Shown here: in pieces, positions 47,113 through 56,318 of the stretch
Numbering within the stretch: position 1 is the stretch's first letter
How the letters are laid out: each line of letters opens with the position of its first letter
From: Methylobacterium sp. J-077
GTDB lineage: Bacteria > Pseudomonadota > Alphaproteobacteria > Rhizobiales > Beijerinckiaceae
Assembly: GCF_022829365.1 (NCBI RefSeq)
Contig: NZ_JAKSYJ010000078.1
Location: 87,149 to 151,148 of the forward strand
Length of the DNA: 64,000 nucleotides
Direction: 5' to 3'
Notes under the pieces: model-generated
The model's database searches: none
What the model was told of the DNA's origin: nothing
Seen by the model: only the letters and a program-made list of their open reading frames with translations
Made by a program: the position numbers and the translations under genes

Positions 47113-50100
47113 TCAAGCGCCTTGCGCCGGAACCGGATGGCGGCTCTCCGGCCGGATCCGGTAGCAGCCGACATAGAGCGCGGGCAGGAACAGCAGTGTC
47201 AGGAACGTCGCGGCCAGGATGCCGCCGATCATCGCGAAGGCCATAGGTCCCCAGAACACCTCCCGGGCGATCGGGATCAGGCCCAGGCTTGCCGCGGCGG
47301 CGGTGAGCAGGATCGGCCGCATCCGGTGGTGCGTCGCCTCGTAGACGGCGTCCCACGGCGCCATCCCGTCGGCCCGGAACTCCTCGATCTGGCTTACCAG
47401 GATCACGGCGTTGCGGATGATGATGCCGATCAGGGCCAGGATGCCGAGGATCGCCACGAAGCCCATCGGCTTGTCGAACAGCAGCAGCGCCGGCACGACG
47501 CCGATCAGTCCGAGGGGCGCCACCGTGAAGACCAGCAGCATTCGGCCGACGCTCTGAAGCTGGACCATCAGCAGCAGCGCCATGGTGAGCAGCATCACCG
47601 GCACCACCGCGGCGATCGGGCCCTGGCCCTTGGCGGATTCCTCGACGGCGCCGCCGGTCTCCAGGGTGTAGCCCTCGGGCAGCGCCTTCGCGAAGGCATC
47701 GATGCCGGGTTGGAGCGCAGTGACGATGGTGGCGGGCTGGGTGGTGTCGCGGATCGTGGCCCGAACCGTCACGGTCGCCAGTCGGTTGCGCCGCCAGACG
47801 ATCGGCTGCTCGAGGTCGTAGCCGATCCGCGCGAAGGACAGCAGCGGCACCACGGAGCCGTTGGCGAGGCCGACCTGCAGGGATTGCAGGGTGTCGAGCG
47901 ACGAGCGCTCGGCGGCCCGCGCCCGCCCGACGACGTTGACCAGATAGATCGAGTCCCGCACCTGCGTGATCGCCTGGCCGCCCTCGATGCCGTTGAGGAT
48001 GCCGGCGATGTCCTGGCTGGTCACACCGAGCTGGCGCGCCTTGTCCTGGAGGATCTCGACCCGCAGGACCTTGCCGGGCTCGTTCCAGTCGAAGGTCGGC
48101 ACGTCGAGCCGCCGGTCGGTGGCGACGACGTTGGCGAGGTCGAGGGCGAGGCGGCGAACGGTCTCCATGTTCGCCCCGCTCAGCCGGTACTGGACCGGCC
48201 GGCCCACCGGCGGCCCGAGGCTCAGGGGCTGGACCAGCACGTCGGTGCCGACGCAGTCGCGGCGGCCGATCGCCTGGAGTCGGGCCATCACCTGATCCCG
48301 GATTTCCAGGGACTTCGTGACGACGACGATCTGCCCGTAGAAGGCGTTGGAGAGCTGCTGGTCGAGGGGCAGGTAGAAGCGTACAGCGCCCTGGCCGACA
48401 TAGGACGACCAGCTGGTTACGTCCGGATCGTCCTTCAGATTCGCCTCGAACCGGTCCATCTGGGCCTTGGTCTCGGCGATGGTGGCGTTCTGCGGCAGCG
48501 TCAGGTCGACCAGCACCTCGGAGCGGTCCGAGGACGGGAAGAACTGTTGCTGGACGTGGCCCATCCCGACGATGGCCGCCGCCATCATAGCCAGGCAGAG
48601 GGCGACCGTGGTCCAGCGCCACGCCATAGCCAGCTTGAGCACCGCCAGGAACAACCGAGTCAGGAAACCGCGCTTCTCGGCGTGGTGCTTGACGGTCTTC
48701 GGCAGCAGCGTGACGCCGATCAGCGGGGCGAACAGCACCGCCACCACCCAGGAGACCAGCAACGCCGCAGCCAAAACCACGAACAGAGAGTAGGTGTACT
48801 CGCCCGCTCCCGAGCCGTTGAAGCCGATCGGCAGGAAGCCCGCCACCGTCACCAGCGTGCCGGTCAGCATCGGGAACGCCGTCGATGTGTAGGCGAAGGT
48901 CGCGGCCTTGCGCAGCGTATCGCCCTGTTCCAGCCGGGCGACCATCATCTCGACCGTGATCATCGCGTCGTCGACCAACAGGCCGAGCGCGATGATCAGG
49001 GCGCCGAGCGAGATGCGCTGCAGCGTCACATCCATCATCTGCATCACGACGAAGACGATCGCCAGCACGAGGGGAATCGAGACCGAGACCACCAGCCCGG
49101 CCCGGACGCCGAGACTGACGAAGCTGACGGCGAGCACGATCACGACGGCCTCGACCAGCGCCTCGGTGAAGCCGCCGACCGCGTGCTCGACCTGCTTGGG
49201 CTGGTCCGAGATCAGGTGGACGCCCACGCCCACCGGCAGCGTCGCCTCGATCCACCGCATCTGATCCTTCAAGGCCTCGCCGAAATGCAGCAGGTTGGCG
49301 CCCGGCCGCATGGCGATGGCGAGGCCGATGGCCGGCTCGCCGTTGACCCGGAACATCGGGGCGGGCGGATCCTCGTAGCCGCGGCTGATGTCGGCGATAT
49401 CGGCCAGCCGGAAGAAGCGGTCGTTGACCCGCAGGTTCACGTCCTGGAGGGAGGCTTCCGAGGTGAAGGAGCCGCTGACCCGCAGCGAGACGCGCTCCGG
49501 CCCGGCCTGCACGACGCCAGAGGCCGAAACCGCGTTCTGGGATTGCAGCGCCTTGATCAGCGCCTGAAAATCGATGCCGTAGCCGGCAAGCTTGCGAGTC
49601 GAGAAGTCGAGGTAGATCGTCTCGGCCTGGGTACCGATCAGCTGGGTCTTGCCGATGTCGGGCACCCGCAGGACCTCGGTGCGCACGCCCTCGACGTAGT
49701 CGCGCAGCTGCCGGTAGGTCAGCCCGTCGGCGGTGAACGCGTAGATGTTGCCGTAGACGTCGCCGAACTCGTCGTTGAAAAACGGGCCCTGCACGCCGTC
49801 CGGGAACTGGCCCTTGATGTCGCCCAGCCGCTTGCGGACCTGGTAGAAGGCCGGCTGCACATCGGATTTCTTCAGGGTGTCGCGGAACTGCACGAACACC
49901 GTCGAGGAGCCCGGCGTGGTGTAGCTGCGGACGTAATCGAGGCCGTTGAGCTGCTGCAGCTCCTTCTCGATCCGGTCGGTGACCTGATCGATCGTGTCCT
50001 TGATCGTGGCGCCAGGCCACGTCGTCTGCACGACCACCGTCTTGATCGTGAACGGCGGATCCTCCTCGCGGCCCAGGCGGCTATAGGCCATCACGCCCGC

Positions 50101-50178
50101 GACGAGCGCGACCGCCATCAGGAACCAGACGAACGAGCGATGCCCGAGCGCCCAGTCGGAGAGATTGAAATCCTTCAC
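47113..50178 (-). CDS. RND-family efflux permease
   Basis: A 1021-residue inner-membrane pump of the HAE/AcrB type. It has 12 predicted helices, two large periplasmic loops, an N-terminal MKDFNLSDWALGHRSFVWFLM and the proton-relay Asp pair in LGLLVDDAMITVEM of the fourth helix. The protein would export drugs or lipid-like compounds. It follows two adaptor genes, but no outer-membrane factor is in the operon. The signature LGREEDPPFTIKT resembles the group that uses two adaptors, such as TriABC. Confidence 0.92.
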   Translation of the reverse strand: MKDFNLSDWALGHRSFVWFLMAVALVAGVMAYSRLGREEDPPFTIKTVVVQTTWPGATIKDTIDQVTDRIEKELQQLNGLDYVRSYTTPGSSTVFVQFRDTLKKSDVQPAFYQVRKRLGDIKGQFPDGVQGPFFNDEFGDVYGNIYAFTADGLTYRQLRDYVEGVRTEVLRVPDIGKTQLIGTQAETIYLDFSTRKLAGYGIDFQALIKALQSQNAVSASGVVQAGPERVSLRVSGSFTSEASLQDVNLRVNDRFFRLADIADISRGYEDPPAPMFRVNGEPAIGLAIAMRPGANLLHFGEALKDQMRWIEATLPVGVGVHLISDQPKQVEHAVGGFTEALVEAVVIVLAVSFVSLGVRAGLVVSVSIPLVLAIVFVVMQMMDVTLQRISLGALIIALGLLVDDAMITVEMMVARLEQGDTLRKAATFAYTSTAFPMLTGTLVTVAGFLPIGFNGSGAGEYTYSLFVVLAAALLVSWVVAVLFAPLIGVTLLPKTVKHHAEKRGFLTRLFLAVLKLAMAWRWTTVALCLAMMAAAIVGMGHVQQQFFPSSDRSEVLVDLTLPQNATIAETKAQMDRFEANLKDDPDVTSWSSYVGQGAVRFYLPLDQQLSNAFYGQIVVVTKSLEIRDQVMARLQAIGRRDCVGTDVLVQPLSLGPPVGRPVQYRLSGANMETVRRLALDLANVVATDRRLDVPTFDWNEPGKVLRVEILQDKARQLGVTSQDIAGILNGIEGGQAITQVRDSIYLVNVVGRARAAERSSLDTLQSLQVGLANGSVVPLLSFARIGYDLEQPIVWRRNRLATVTVRATIRDTTQPATIVTALQPGIDAFAKALPEGYTLETGGAVEESAKGQGPIAAVVPVMLLTMALLLMVQLQSVGRMLLVFTVAPLGLIGVVPALLLFDKPMGFVAILGILALIGIIIRNAVILVSQIEEFRADGMAPWDAVYEATHHRMRPILLTAAAASLGLIPIAREVFWGPMAFAMIGGILAATFLTLLFLPALYVGCYRIRPESRHPVPAQGA

Positions 50179-50200
50179 GGGAAACCCTCGTCCGGCCGGC

Positions 50201-51298
50201 TCAACGGGCGTCGTCGGTCAGGCGCACGGCCTGGCCTTCGCGCAGGGTGTGGACGCCCGCGACCACGATCCGCTCGCCCGGTGCGAGACCGTCGCTGATC
50301 GCGACGCGGCCACCCTCGACCGCCTCCGTGGCGGCGGCCGGCGTCACGTCGCGGCGCGTCACCGCCTTGCCGTCTGCGGCGACGATCCAGACGGAGCGCC
50401 GCCGTCCGTCTTCGAGCAGCGCGGAGTCCGGCAGGAGGAAGTGGCGGGGGACCTTGCGCATGAGCGACACGTCGATGGTCGCGCCGAGTCGGAACGCCGG
50501 ACCGGGATCCTCCAGGGTGATGCGGATGCGTCGGGAGCGCGTCCCCGCCTCGGCGAGCGGCGCGATCTCCCGGACGCGGCCCTTGGCCGTCAGCTCCGGC
50601 GCGCTCTGGAGCGACACGTTGAACACGCCGTCCGCCGGTAAGGCGCCGACATATTGCTCCGGGATGTCGACCACGGCCTCGCGGATCTCCGGCCGGGCGA
50701 CGGTCACGACGCCCTGGCCGGCGCTGAGCACTTGCCCGACTTCAGCGAGGCGCTGGGTGACGACGCCGTCGAACTCGGCCTTCAGCTCCGTGTAGCCCAT
50801 CTGGTCCCGAGCCTTCTGAAGGCTCGCCGCGGCCTGATCGAGCCGCGCCCGGGCGGTATCGCGCTTGGCCACCGCCTGATCGAGGGACGCCTGCGAAACG
50901 TTGTTGCCCGCCATCAGCCGCCTGGCGCGCGCCTCGGCCGCCTCGGCATTTTCGGCCTGCGCGCGGGCGTCGGCGAGGTCGGCCTCGGCGCGGGTCAAGT
51001 CGAACCGCGTGACGACGGTGTCGAGGGCGGCGAGCCGCTGCCCCTTCTTGACGATATCGCCGACGGTCACGTCGCGCGCCACCATGCGGCCCGGAATCTG
51101 GAAGCCGAGCTGCGACTGGTAGCGAGGCTCGATCGTGCCGGCGAAGGGGCCGAATGCAATGTTGTCGCTCGGCACCGCGACCTGCGTGAGGACCGGCCGC
51201 ACCGGCGCCGCCGCCTCCTGGGGCGCGTCGCCATGGCTGTCGCAACCGCCGAGAATGAGAGCGAATGCGGTGGCCGCCAGAACCGGGCGCACACTCAT
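50201..51298 (-). CDS. RND efflux periplasmic adaptor subunit 2
   Basis: A 365-residue membrane-fusion protein with a lipobox-like LILGGCDS near residue 19, a lipoyl-type half-motif GRMVARDVTVGDIVKKGQRLA, a coiled-coil hairpin (about 95-160) and beta-barrel. It links the RND pump with an outer-membrane channel. It starts 4 nt inside the end of the first adaptor (ATGA) and is followed 22 nt later by the pump. Confidence 0.9.
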   Translation of the reverse strand: MSVRPVLAATAFALILGGCDSHGDAPQEAAAPVRPVLTQVAVPSDNIAFGPFAGTIEPRYQSQLGFQIPGRMVARDVTVGDIVKKGQRLAALDTVVTRFDLTRAEADLADARAQAENAEAAEARARRLMAGNNVSQASLDQAVAKRDTARARLDQAAASLQKARDQMGYTELKAEFDGVVTQRLAEVGQVLSAGQGVVTVARPEIREAVVDIPEQYVGALPADGVFNVSLQSAPELTAKGRVREIAPLAEAGTRSRRIRITLEDPGPAFRLGATIDVSLMRKVPRHFLLPDSALLEDGRRRSVWIVAADGKAVTRRDVTPAAATEAVEGGRVAISDGLAPGERIVVAGVHTLREGQAVRLTDDAR

Positions 51299-52395
51299 GG
51301 GTTGCCTCCGACGAGGGCGGCGGCAACCTCCTGCCCCGGCCGCAGAAACTGGATGCCCGCAATGATGACGTGCTCGCCCGGCTCGACACCGCTCTTCAAG
51401 GCGATGACGTCCGGCCCGTACCGGTCGATCTCGACAGTGCGGACGGCCACGGTCCGCTTGCTGGTGTCGTAGATCCAGACCGCCGGGTGGCCGTCGTAGC
51501 GATAGAGTGCCGACCAGGGCAGGATCACCGCATCGTGCGGCGCGAAGCGGCCGTGGCCGATGACGACGGCGCCGAGGCCCATGGCCGGCGGCGTCTGCTC
51601 CAGGCCGATCTTGACCCGGACCGTGCCGCTCGACGCATCCACCGTCGGCGAGACCTCGCGCACGGTTCCGCGCGCCGTGATCGCGGGGTTCGCCTGCAAC
51701 GCCACCATGATGGTCTTGTCGCCCGGCGGACGCGCAGTCAGCGATTCGTAGACGTTGAACACCGCGTCGCGCGGCCCGTCCTGGGCGAGCACGAGGACGG
51801 TCTGGCCGGACTGGACCACCTGGCCGACCTCGACGCTGCGGCTCGTCACCATCCCGGATACGCCGGCGCGCAACTCGGTATAGGAGAACTGCTCCTGCGC
51901 GGTCCCGAGGGCCGCCTTGGCGGAATCGACGGCGGCTTGCGTGGTCCGCAGTTCCTGCTCGGCGTTGTCGTAGCTCGGCCGTGTCGTGTAGCCGCCCGCC
52001 AGGAGCTGCTTCTGGCGCTCGTAGGCCATCTTCGCCTGGGTCAGCAGCGCCTCCGCGGAGGCCAGGGCAGCCTTGGCGTTGTCGAGATTGGCCCGCTGGG
52101 TCAGCGGCTCGAGTACGGCGAGCACCTGATCGGCCTCGACGTGATCGCCGACCTCGACCCGCCGCTCGGCGACCTTGCCGTTCGTCCGGAACGAGACGTT
52201 GACCTGCGCCTGGGCCTGGATGTCGCCGGTCAGCACCACCTCCGAGGCGACCGGCGTGCGCCGCGCCTCGACGACCCGGACTCGCGCGAGGGCCGAATCG
52301 GGCGCGGTCGCGGGGTCAGCAGCCCAAGCCGCAGGTGCGAAGGCGATCGTCGCGAAGACGAGAGCTCTGTATCGGTGAGCGATCATGCGGATCAT
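51295..52395 (-). CDS. RND efflux periplasmic adaptor subunit 1
   Basis: A 366-residue membrane-fusion protein with signal peptide (ALVFATIAFAPAAWA, mature end near ADPAT). The barrel/lipoyl part reads VNVSFRTNGKVAERRVEVGDHVEADQ; a coiled-coil hairpin follows with AKMAYERQKQLL. It lacks a lipobox, unlike adaptor 2, so the two adaptors are not simple duplicates. ATGs at 52395 and 52386 are both possible. First gene of the efflux operon; a TetR gene diverges. Confidence 0.88.
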   Translation of the reverse strand: MIRMIAHRYRALVFATIAFAPAAWAADPATAPDSALARVRVVEARRTPVASEVVLTGDIQAQAQVNVSFRTNGKVAERRVEVGDHVEADQVLAVLEPLTQRANLDNAKAALASAEALLTQAKMAYERQKQLLAGGYTTRPSYDNAEQELRTTQAAVDSAKAALGTAQEQFSYTELRAGVSGMVTSRSVEVGQVVQSGQTVLVLAQDGPRDAVFNVYESLTARPPGDKTIMVALQANPAITARGTVREVSPTVDASSGTVRVKIGLEQTPPAMGLGAVVIGHGRFAPHDAVILPWSALYRYDGHPAVWIYDTSKRTVAVRTVEIDRYGPDVIALKSGVEPGEHVIIAGIQFLRPGQEVAAALVGGNP

Positions 52396-52455
52396 GCGTT
52401 TGCCGGTTGCGGACGAAGGGCCCCAACGGCGTGGCGCGTTCCTACTCCATCGCTT

Positions 52456-52477
52456 ACATACCGTCCAGTCGGTTTCT
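52456..52477. promoter_or_regulatory. Putative TetR operator between efflux operon and regulator
   Basis: The 94-nt gap between divergent adaptor and TetR genes contains accg (52460-52463) tccagt cggt (52470-52473), an imperfect palindrome flanked by ata/ttt. The ACCG..CGGT pattern is typical of TetR/AcrR-type operators. It lies 17 nt before the regulator ATG, so it could repress both operons. Not tested. Confidence 0.5.
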
Positions 52478-52489
52478 AATTGGTGATCC

Positions 52490-53053
52490 ATGCGCGTGAA
52501 ACGGCAGCGGCTGGTGGAACGGCCCGAAATCATCCTGGAGGCGGCCGATGCCGTGCTGCGCAAGGGCGGCGCGCGGGCTCTCACCATCGATGCGGTCGCG
52601 GCCGAGGCCGGGTTGAGCAAGGGCGGCGTGCTGCATCATTACGCGTCGAAGGACGCGCTCATCCTGGCCCTGGTCGCCCGTAAGCTGACCGAGCTGCGTG
52701 ACGGCATCGCCGCCTGCGAGAGTGAACTCGCACCCGGCCCGGCGCAGCTGCCGCGGGCCATGGTGGCCCACGCGCGGTCACATTATTGCGACGATGACGA
52801 GTCGTCGCGCGCCCTGCTGCTGGCTTCGATCGAGTATCCCGAGGCCCTGGACGATTACCGCGCCTTCGTGGCGGATCGGCTCGACCGGCTCGCCGGGATG
52901 AACGGTGCCTGCCCGGGCGAGGGCTCGGTCCTGTTCTTCGCGATTCTGGGCGTGATCATGGGCCGGACCTTGGGCTTCCACCAGCTCGACGCGAACGAAC
53001 TGGAACCCGTGTTCCAGGCCCTGGAACGCATCGCCCGCAAATCCGAAGCGTGA
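52490..53053 (+). CDS. TetR-family transcriptional regulator
   Basis: A 187-residue regulator with N-terminal helix-turn-helix ALTIDAVAAEAGLSKGGVLHHYASKDAL (about 31-58) and a C-terminal ligand domain. Divergent from the RND operon, it very probably represses it and responds to a pump substrate. The TetR_C domain resembles the group that controls efflux adaptors. ATG 52490 has no strong ribosome site, but the first residues fit homologous lengths. Confidence 0.92.
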   Translation: MRVKRQRLVERPEIILEAADAVLRKGGARALTIDAVAAEAGLSKGGVLHHYASKDALILALVARKLTELRDGIAACESELAPGPAQLPRAMVAHARSHYCDDDESSRALLLASIEYPEALDDYRAFVADRLDRLAGMNGACPGEGSVLFFAILGVIMGRTLGFHQLDANELEPVFQALERIARKSEA

Positions 53054-53414
53054 ACCCTCACCACGCGGCGCCGGACGCGCCGCATCGGTTGTATCGATCT
53101 GCAAACACGTCGAAATTTCGCGCACGGGGACAGATTCGAACCGCAATCCTCCGCGATGGTCGTTTCATCGCGGAAGATGTACGGGGTGACCTGTGTCGGA
53201 CACCCCGTAAAAATCGTCGCGGTGTCTTTACCGGATTGCCGGAACGACCGTGCGATGAAAGAGTCTCAATCGTGTCGCGTCTTCGGGTGGTCGGACCATT
53301 GCATGCGGATGACGATTGTCCGGACGAGAATACCGGATCGTCATGCGCCCATGGGACGTCCGGCGGCACAAGCGTGTTGACAGCCGTCCCATTACTCGCC
53401 GCCAGCGTAACGTC
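53054..53414. other. 361-nt intergenic region
   Basis: Between the TetR gene and a helical hypothetical gene. It is less GC-rich than its neighbours. It includes gtgttgacagccg near 53373, where TTGACA is a fair -35, but no convincing -10 follows. Short open frames here have no protein character. A T-loop-like attcgaacc at 53135 is not part of a tRNA. Confidence 0.4.
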
Positions 53415-54116
53415 ATGAGCGAACACGCCGCGATTTCGTCGTCCGACGACCTGCGCCATGCTCTGGCGCGCGCGCTCTACGAACACGATGGAAGCGAAAT
53501 CGCCGATTATCCGGCTTGGGACGGAGAGTTCCTGGATACGCGCCATCCCGGGCTGCGCGAGCGCTATCTCCGGCGGGCCGACGCACTGGCGGATGGCCCC
53601 CTGGCCGCCCTGGTCACGGATTTGGATGCGCAGACCGCACGTGACGAGGAGTTGCGTGTCTTGAGACGTCAGCGGATGGCCCCGGAGCGCGAGCGCGAGC
53701 TTCTGGAGGCCAACAACCGCATCCTCGCGCGCGCCAATGCGGCGGAGGCCGCCCGGGACGCCGCCGAAGCGGCCCTCGCCGTGGCTCAGCGGGAGCGGGA
53801 GGTCGCCCGGGAATCCGAGGCGTTCTGGCAGCACTTCGCCTTCGACGCCGACGAATTGGCGACCCAGCGGTTGATCGAGCAGACCGACGCCCGGGCCGAG
53901 GCCGAACGGACCGCGATCCGCGAACGCTGCCGGCGGGAGCGGGCCGAGAGCGCGCTCCGGCTCTTCGCCGACCGGGCTGAGGTAATGCCGAAGGAAGGCT
54001 GGGCGTCGGAATTGACCAAGGCCAATCGCGACATTCCGCTCTGGTGGTTCCACGCCGCTCGGGTCGCGCTGGAATCGCACGAGCCGCCAGCCAATCCGGA
54101 GGCGGACACGCCCTGA
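53415..54116 (+). CDS. Helical hypothetical protein
   Basis: A 233-residue protein. Residues about 70-185 form a continuous Ala/Glu/Arg-rich helix with heptad character (RERELLEANNRILARANAAEAARDAAEAALAVAQ...), probably a coiled coil. No signal or membrane helix. C-terminal NRDIPLWWFHAARVALESH is hydrophobic. ATG 53415 is chosen because the earlier frame from 53316 lacks character. Function unknown. Confidence 0.6.
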   Translation: MSEHAAISSSDDLRHALARALYEHDGSEIADYPAWDGEFLDTRHPGLRERYLRRADALADGPLAALVTDLDAQTARDEELRVLRRQRMAPERERELLEANNRILARANAAEAARDAAEAALAVAQREREVARESEAFWQHFAFDADELATQRLIEQTDARAEAERTAIRERCRRERAESALRLFADRAEVMPKEGWASELTKANRDIPLWWFHAARVALESHEPPANPEADTP

Positions 54117-54198
54117 CTGGCTTCGATGAGGGCCGGTCAGCGCGGCCGATCGGGCCGCGCGCGCACCATCGCCAGCCGGCCCACGAATGAATGCAGAG

Positions 54199-54483
54199 TC
54201 AGGCTGCGGCCGGCCGTGCCAGATCCGCCGGCGGCTCGCGGAACAGAGCCGTGCAGCCGGAGCCGCGATGCATGCTGAGGATCGAGGCCCGGTCGATGTC
54301 CGGATGCGCCTTCAGCACCTTCTGCACGCAGCACAGGACGCGCTCATACTGCGCGGCGTCGAAATTCGGTTCCAGCGGACTCACGGCGATGTACGTTTCG
54401 ACCACGAGCACGCGCTCGGCCCGGTCGCGGTCGACATCGACGGCGATCCAGGACGACTTGATCAGGCTGGTGCTGGCGAGCAT
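54199..54483 (-). CDS. Small hypothetical protein
   Basis: A 94-residue protein MLASTSLIKSSWIAVDVDRDR.. with alternating strand pattern (VLVVETYIAVSPL) and a central CC (LCCVQKVL). GAGGAA lies 7 nt before the ATG, supporting it as real. No family recognised. It stands between the helical protein and the frc promoter region. Confidence 0.55.
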   Translation of the reverse strand: MLASTSLIKSSWIAVDVDRDRAERVLVVETYIAVSPLEPNFDAAQYERVLCCVQKVLKAHPDIDRASILSMHRGSGCTALFREPPADLARPAAA

Positions 54484-54921
54484 GGGCGTTCCTCGTTCAG
54501 CTTTGTTGCGCGGTCGTTCGCGGGGCGAACAACCGATTTTGGCGGAATGATGGACCGCCTTGAGACGTATGCCAAGAGGGCGAGGACCAGTTCCCCCGTT
54601 GCTCTGCCGGGTTCGCGTTGAGACCTGAAACTCTTGGGTCTATGCTGGGGAGCCAGACACAACCTTTACGAGTGCTTCTTTCTACTCGCCTCTGGCGGAT
54701 GGCATGTGGTATACAAATTTTAAGGTCCACCAGCTTGGGCCATCGTGACGGAACCGCAATTCGACGGGGCCGCGCATCGGGAGGGAGTTTCGGCATGGTC
54801 CGTCCGAGAACGCGAGACGCGTGTTTCCAGACCCGCTGCGCAGCCGCCACGCGCGTGAGACCGATCTGAGACACCTCCCGTCGCCGCATCCCGAAACCCG
54901 ACCCGAGATCCGAGACCGATC
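54484..54921. other. 438-nt upstream region of frc
   Basis: The stretch before frc is locally AT-richer (around 54660-54720) and holds a GTATAC-centred operator candidate. Long minus-strand frames through it have no ribosome sites and look like shadows. It probably carries the frc promoter, but I cannot mark -35/-10 with confidence. Confidence 0.45.
54705..54717. promoter_or_regulatory. GTATAC-centred palindrome upstream of frc
   Basis: The sequence tgtggtatacaaa has a GTATAC core (54709-54714) with partial flanking symmetry. GntR/FCD regulators often bind TGGTATACCA-like sites, and a GntR/FCD gene (59782-60474) belongs to this locus. It sits about 205 nt before the frc ATG in an AT-rich pocket. 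The link is an inference. Confidence 0.35.
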
Positions 54922-56199
54922 ATGACCAAGGCCCTCGAAGGCGTCCGCATCCTGGACTTCACCCACGTTCAATCCGGCCCGACCTGTACCCAGCTCCTGG
55001 CCTGGTTCGGGGCCGACGTGATCAAGGTCGAGCGGCCGGGCGTCGGCGACGCCACCCGCCAGCAGCTCCAGGACATTCCGGATGTGGACAGCCTGTATTT
55101 CACGATGCTGAACCACAACAAGCGCTCGCTCACGCTCGATTCGAAGAACCCGAAGGGCAAGGAGGTGCTCTGGCGCCTGATCGAGGAATGCGATGTCCTG
55201 GTCGAGAACTTCGCCCCCGGGGCGCTCGCCCGGATGGGGCTGACCTGGGAGAAGATCCACGCGAAGAACCCGCGCATGATCCTCGCCTCGGTGAAGGGTT
55301 TCGGGCCCGGCCGCTACGAGGAGTGCAAGGTCTACGAGAACGTCGCGCAATGCGCCGGCGGCTCGGCCTCCACCACCGGCTTCCGCGACGGCATCCCGAT
55401 GGTGACCGGCGCCCAGATCGGCGATTCCGGCACAGGCCTGCACTTGGCGCTCGGCATCGTCACCGCCCTGTACCACCGCACCCAGACCGGGCTGGGCCAG
55501 AAGGTCGATTGCGCCATGCAGGATGGCGTGCTCAACCTGTGCCGGGTGAAGCTGCGCGACCAGCAGCGTCTGGAGCACGGCCCCCTGAAGGAATATAGCC
55601 AGTTCGGCGAGGGCATCCCGTTCGGCGAGGCGACCCCGCGGGCGGGCAACGATTCCGGCGGCGGCCAGCCCGGCCGGATCCTGCGCTGCAAGGGCTGGGA
55701 GCAGGACCCGAACGCCTACATCTACGTGATCACGCAGGCCGCGGTCTGGGACCCGATCTGCGACATCATCGGCGAGCCGGGCTGGAAGACCGATCCGAAC
55801 TACGCCTCGCCGAAGGCGCGCCTGCCACATCTCAACGAGATCTTCACGCGTATCGAGGCCTGGACGATGAAGATGTCCAAGTTCGAGGCGATGGACATCC
55901 TGAACGGCCACGATATCCCGTGCGGGCCGATCCTGTCCATGAAGGAGATCGCCGCCGACGAGGCCCTGCGGGCGACCGGCACCATCGTGGAAGTCGATCA
56001 CCCAACCCGCGGCCGCTACCTCTCGGTCGGCAACCCGATCAAGCTGTCGGCGAGCCCGACGGACGTGGTCCGTTCGCCGCTGCTCGGCGAGCATACCGAC
56101 GAGATCCTGCGCGACGTGCTGAAATATTCGGCCGAGGAGGTCGCGGAGATCTCCGGGTCCGGCGCCATCGGCGGGGTGCAGAAGATCGCCGCGGAGTGA
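54922..56199 (+). CDS. frc: Formyl-CoA:oxalate CoA-transferase
   Basis: A 425-residue class III CoA-transferase that moves CoA from formyl-CoA to oxalate, giving oxalyl-CoA and formate. Conserved Q17 ([12 protein letters not shown]), the catalytic Asp at D168 (AQIGDSGTG) and a Gly-rich loop [11 protein letters not shown] near 240 match Oxalobacter Frc closely. Length is nearly identical. It works with an oxalyl-CoA decarboxylase or reductase, neither in the window, and with the OxlT-type antiporter encoded 2 kb away. Confidence 0.96.
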   Translation: MTKALEGVRILDFTHVQSGPTCTQLLAWFGADVIKVERPGVGDATRQQLQDIPDVDSLYFTMLNHNKRSLTLDSKNPKGKEVLWRLIEECDVLVENFAPGALARMGLTWEKIHAKNPRMILASVKGFGPGRYEECKVYENVAQCAGGSASTTGFRDGIPMVTGAQIGDSGTGLHLALGIVTALYHRTQTGLGQKVDCAMQDGVLNLCRVKLRDQQRLEHGPLKEYSQFGEGIPFGEATPRAGNDSGGGQPGRILRCKGWEQDPNAYIYVITQAAVWDPICDIIGEPGWKTDPNYASPKARLPHLNEIFTRIEAWTMKMSKFEAMDILNGHDIPCGPILSMKEIAADEALRATGTIVEVDHPTRGRYLSVGNPIKLSASPTDVVRSPLLGEHTDEILRDVLKYSAEEVAEISGSGAIGGVQKIAAE

Positions 56200-56318
56200 G
56201 GATGATCGGCGATCCCGGGCTCGACGTCCGGGGTCGCCGCTGCCCGTTCCCGTAACATCGCCTTCAAATCCAAAACATCCCGCCCCGCTTCGGGGCCGGA
56301 CGACGCTAGGGATCGCCC

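Noticed and set aside
47101..50298. 1065-codon plus-strand frame over the RND pump
   Set aside because: Mirror of a clear RND permease; the translation is Arg/His/Asp-rich without membrane segments.
53131..53155. tRNA T-loop-like attcgaacc
   Set aside because: The flanking bases do not form a T-stem, and no acceptor, D or anticodon arm can be drawn.
54497..54889. 130-codon minus-strand frame before frc
   Set aside because: It runs through the presumed promoter region, lacks a ribosome site and has random-like composition.
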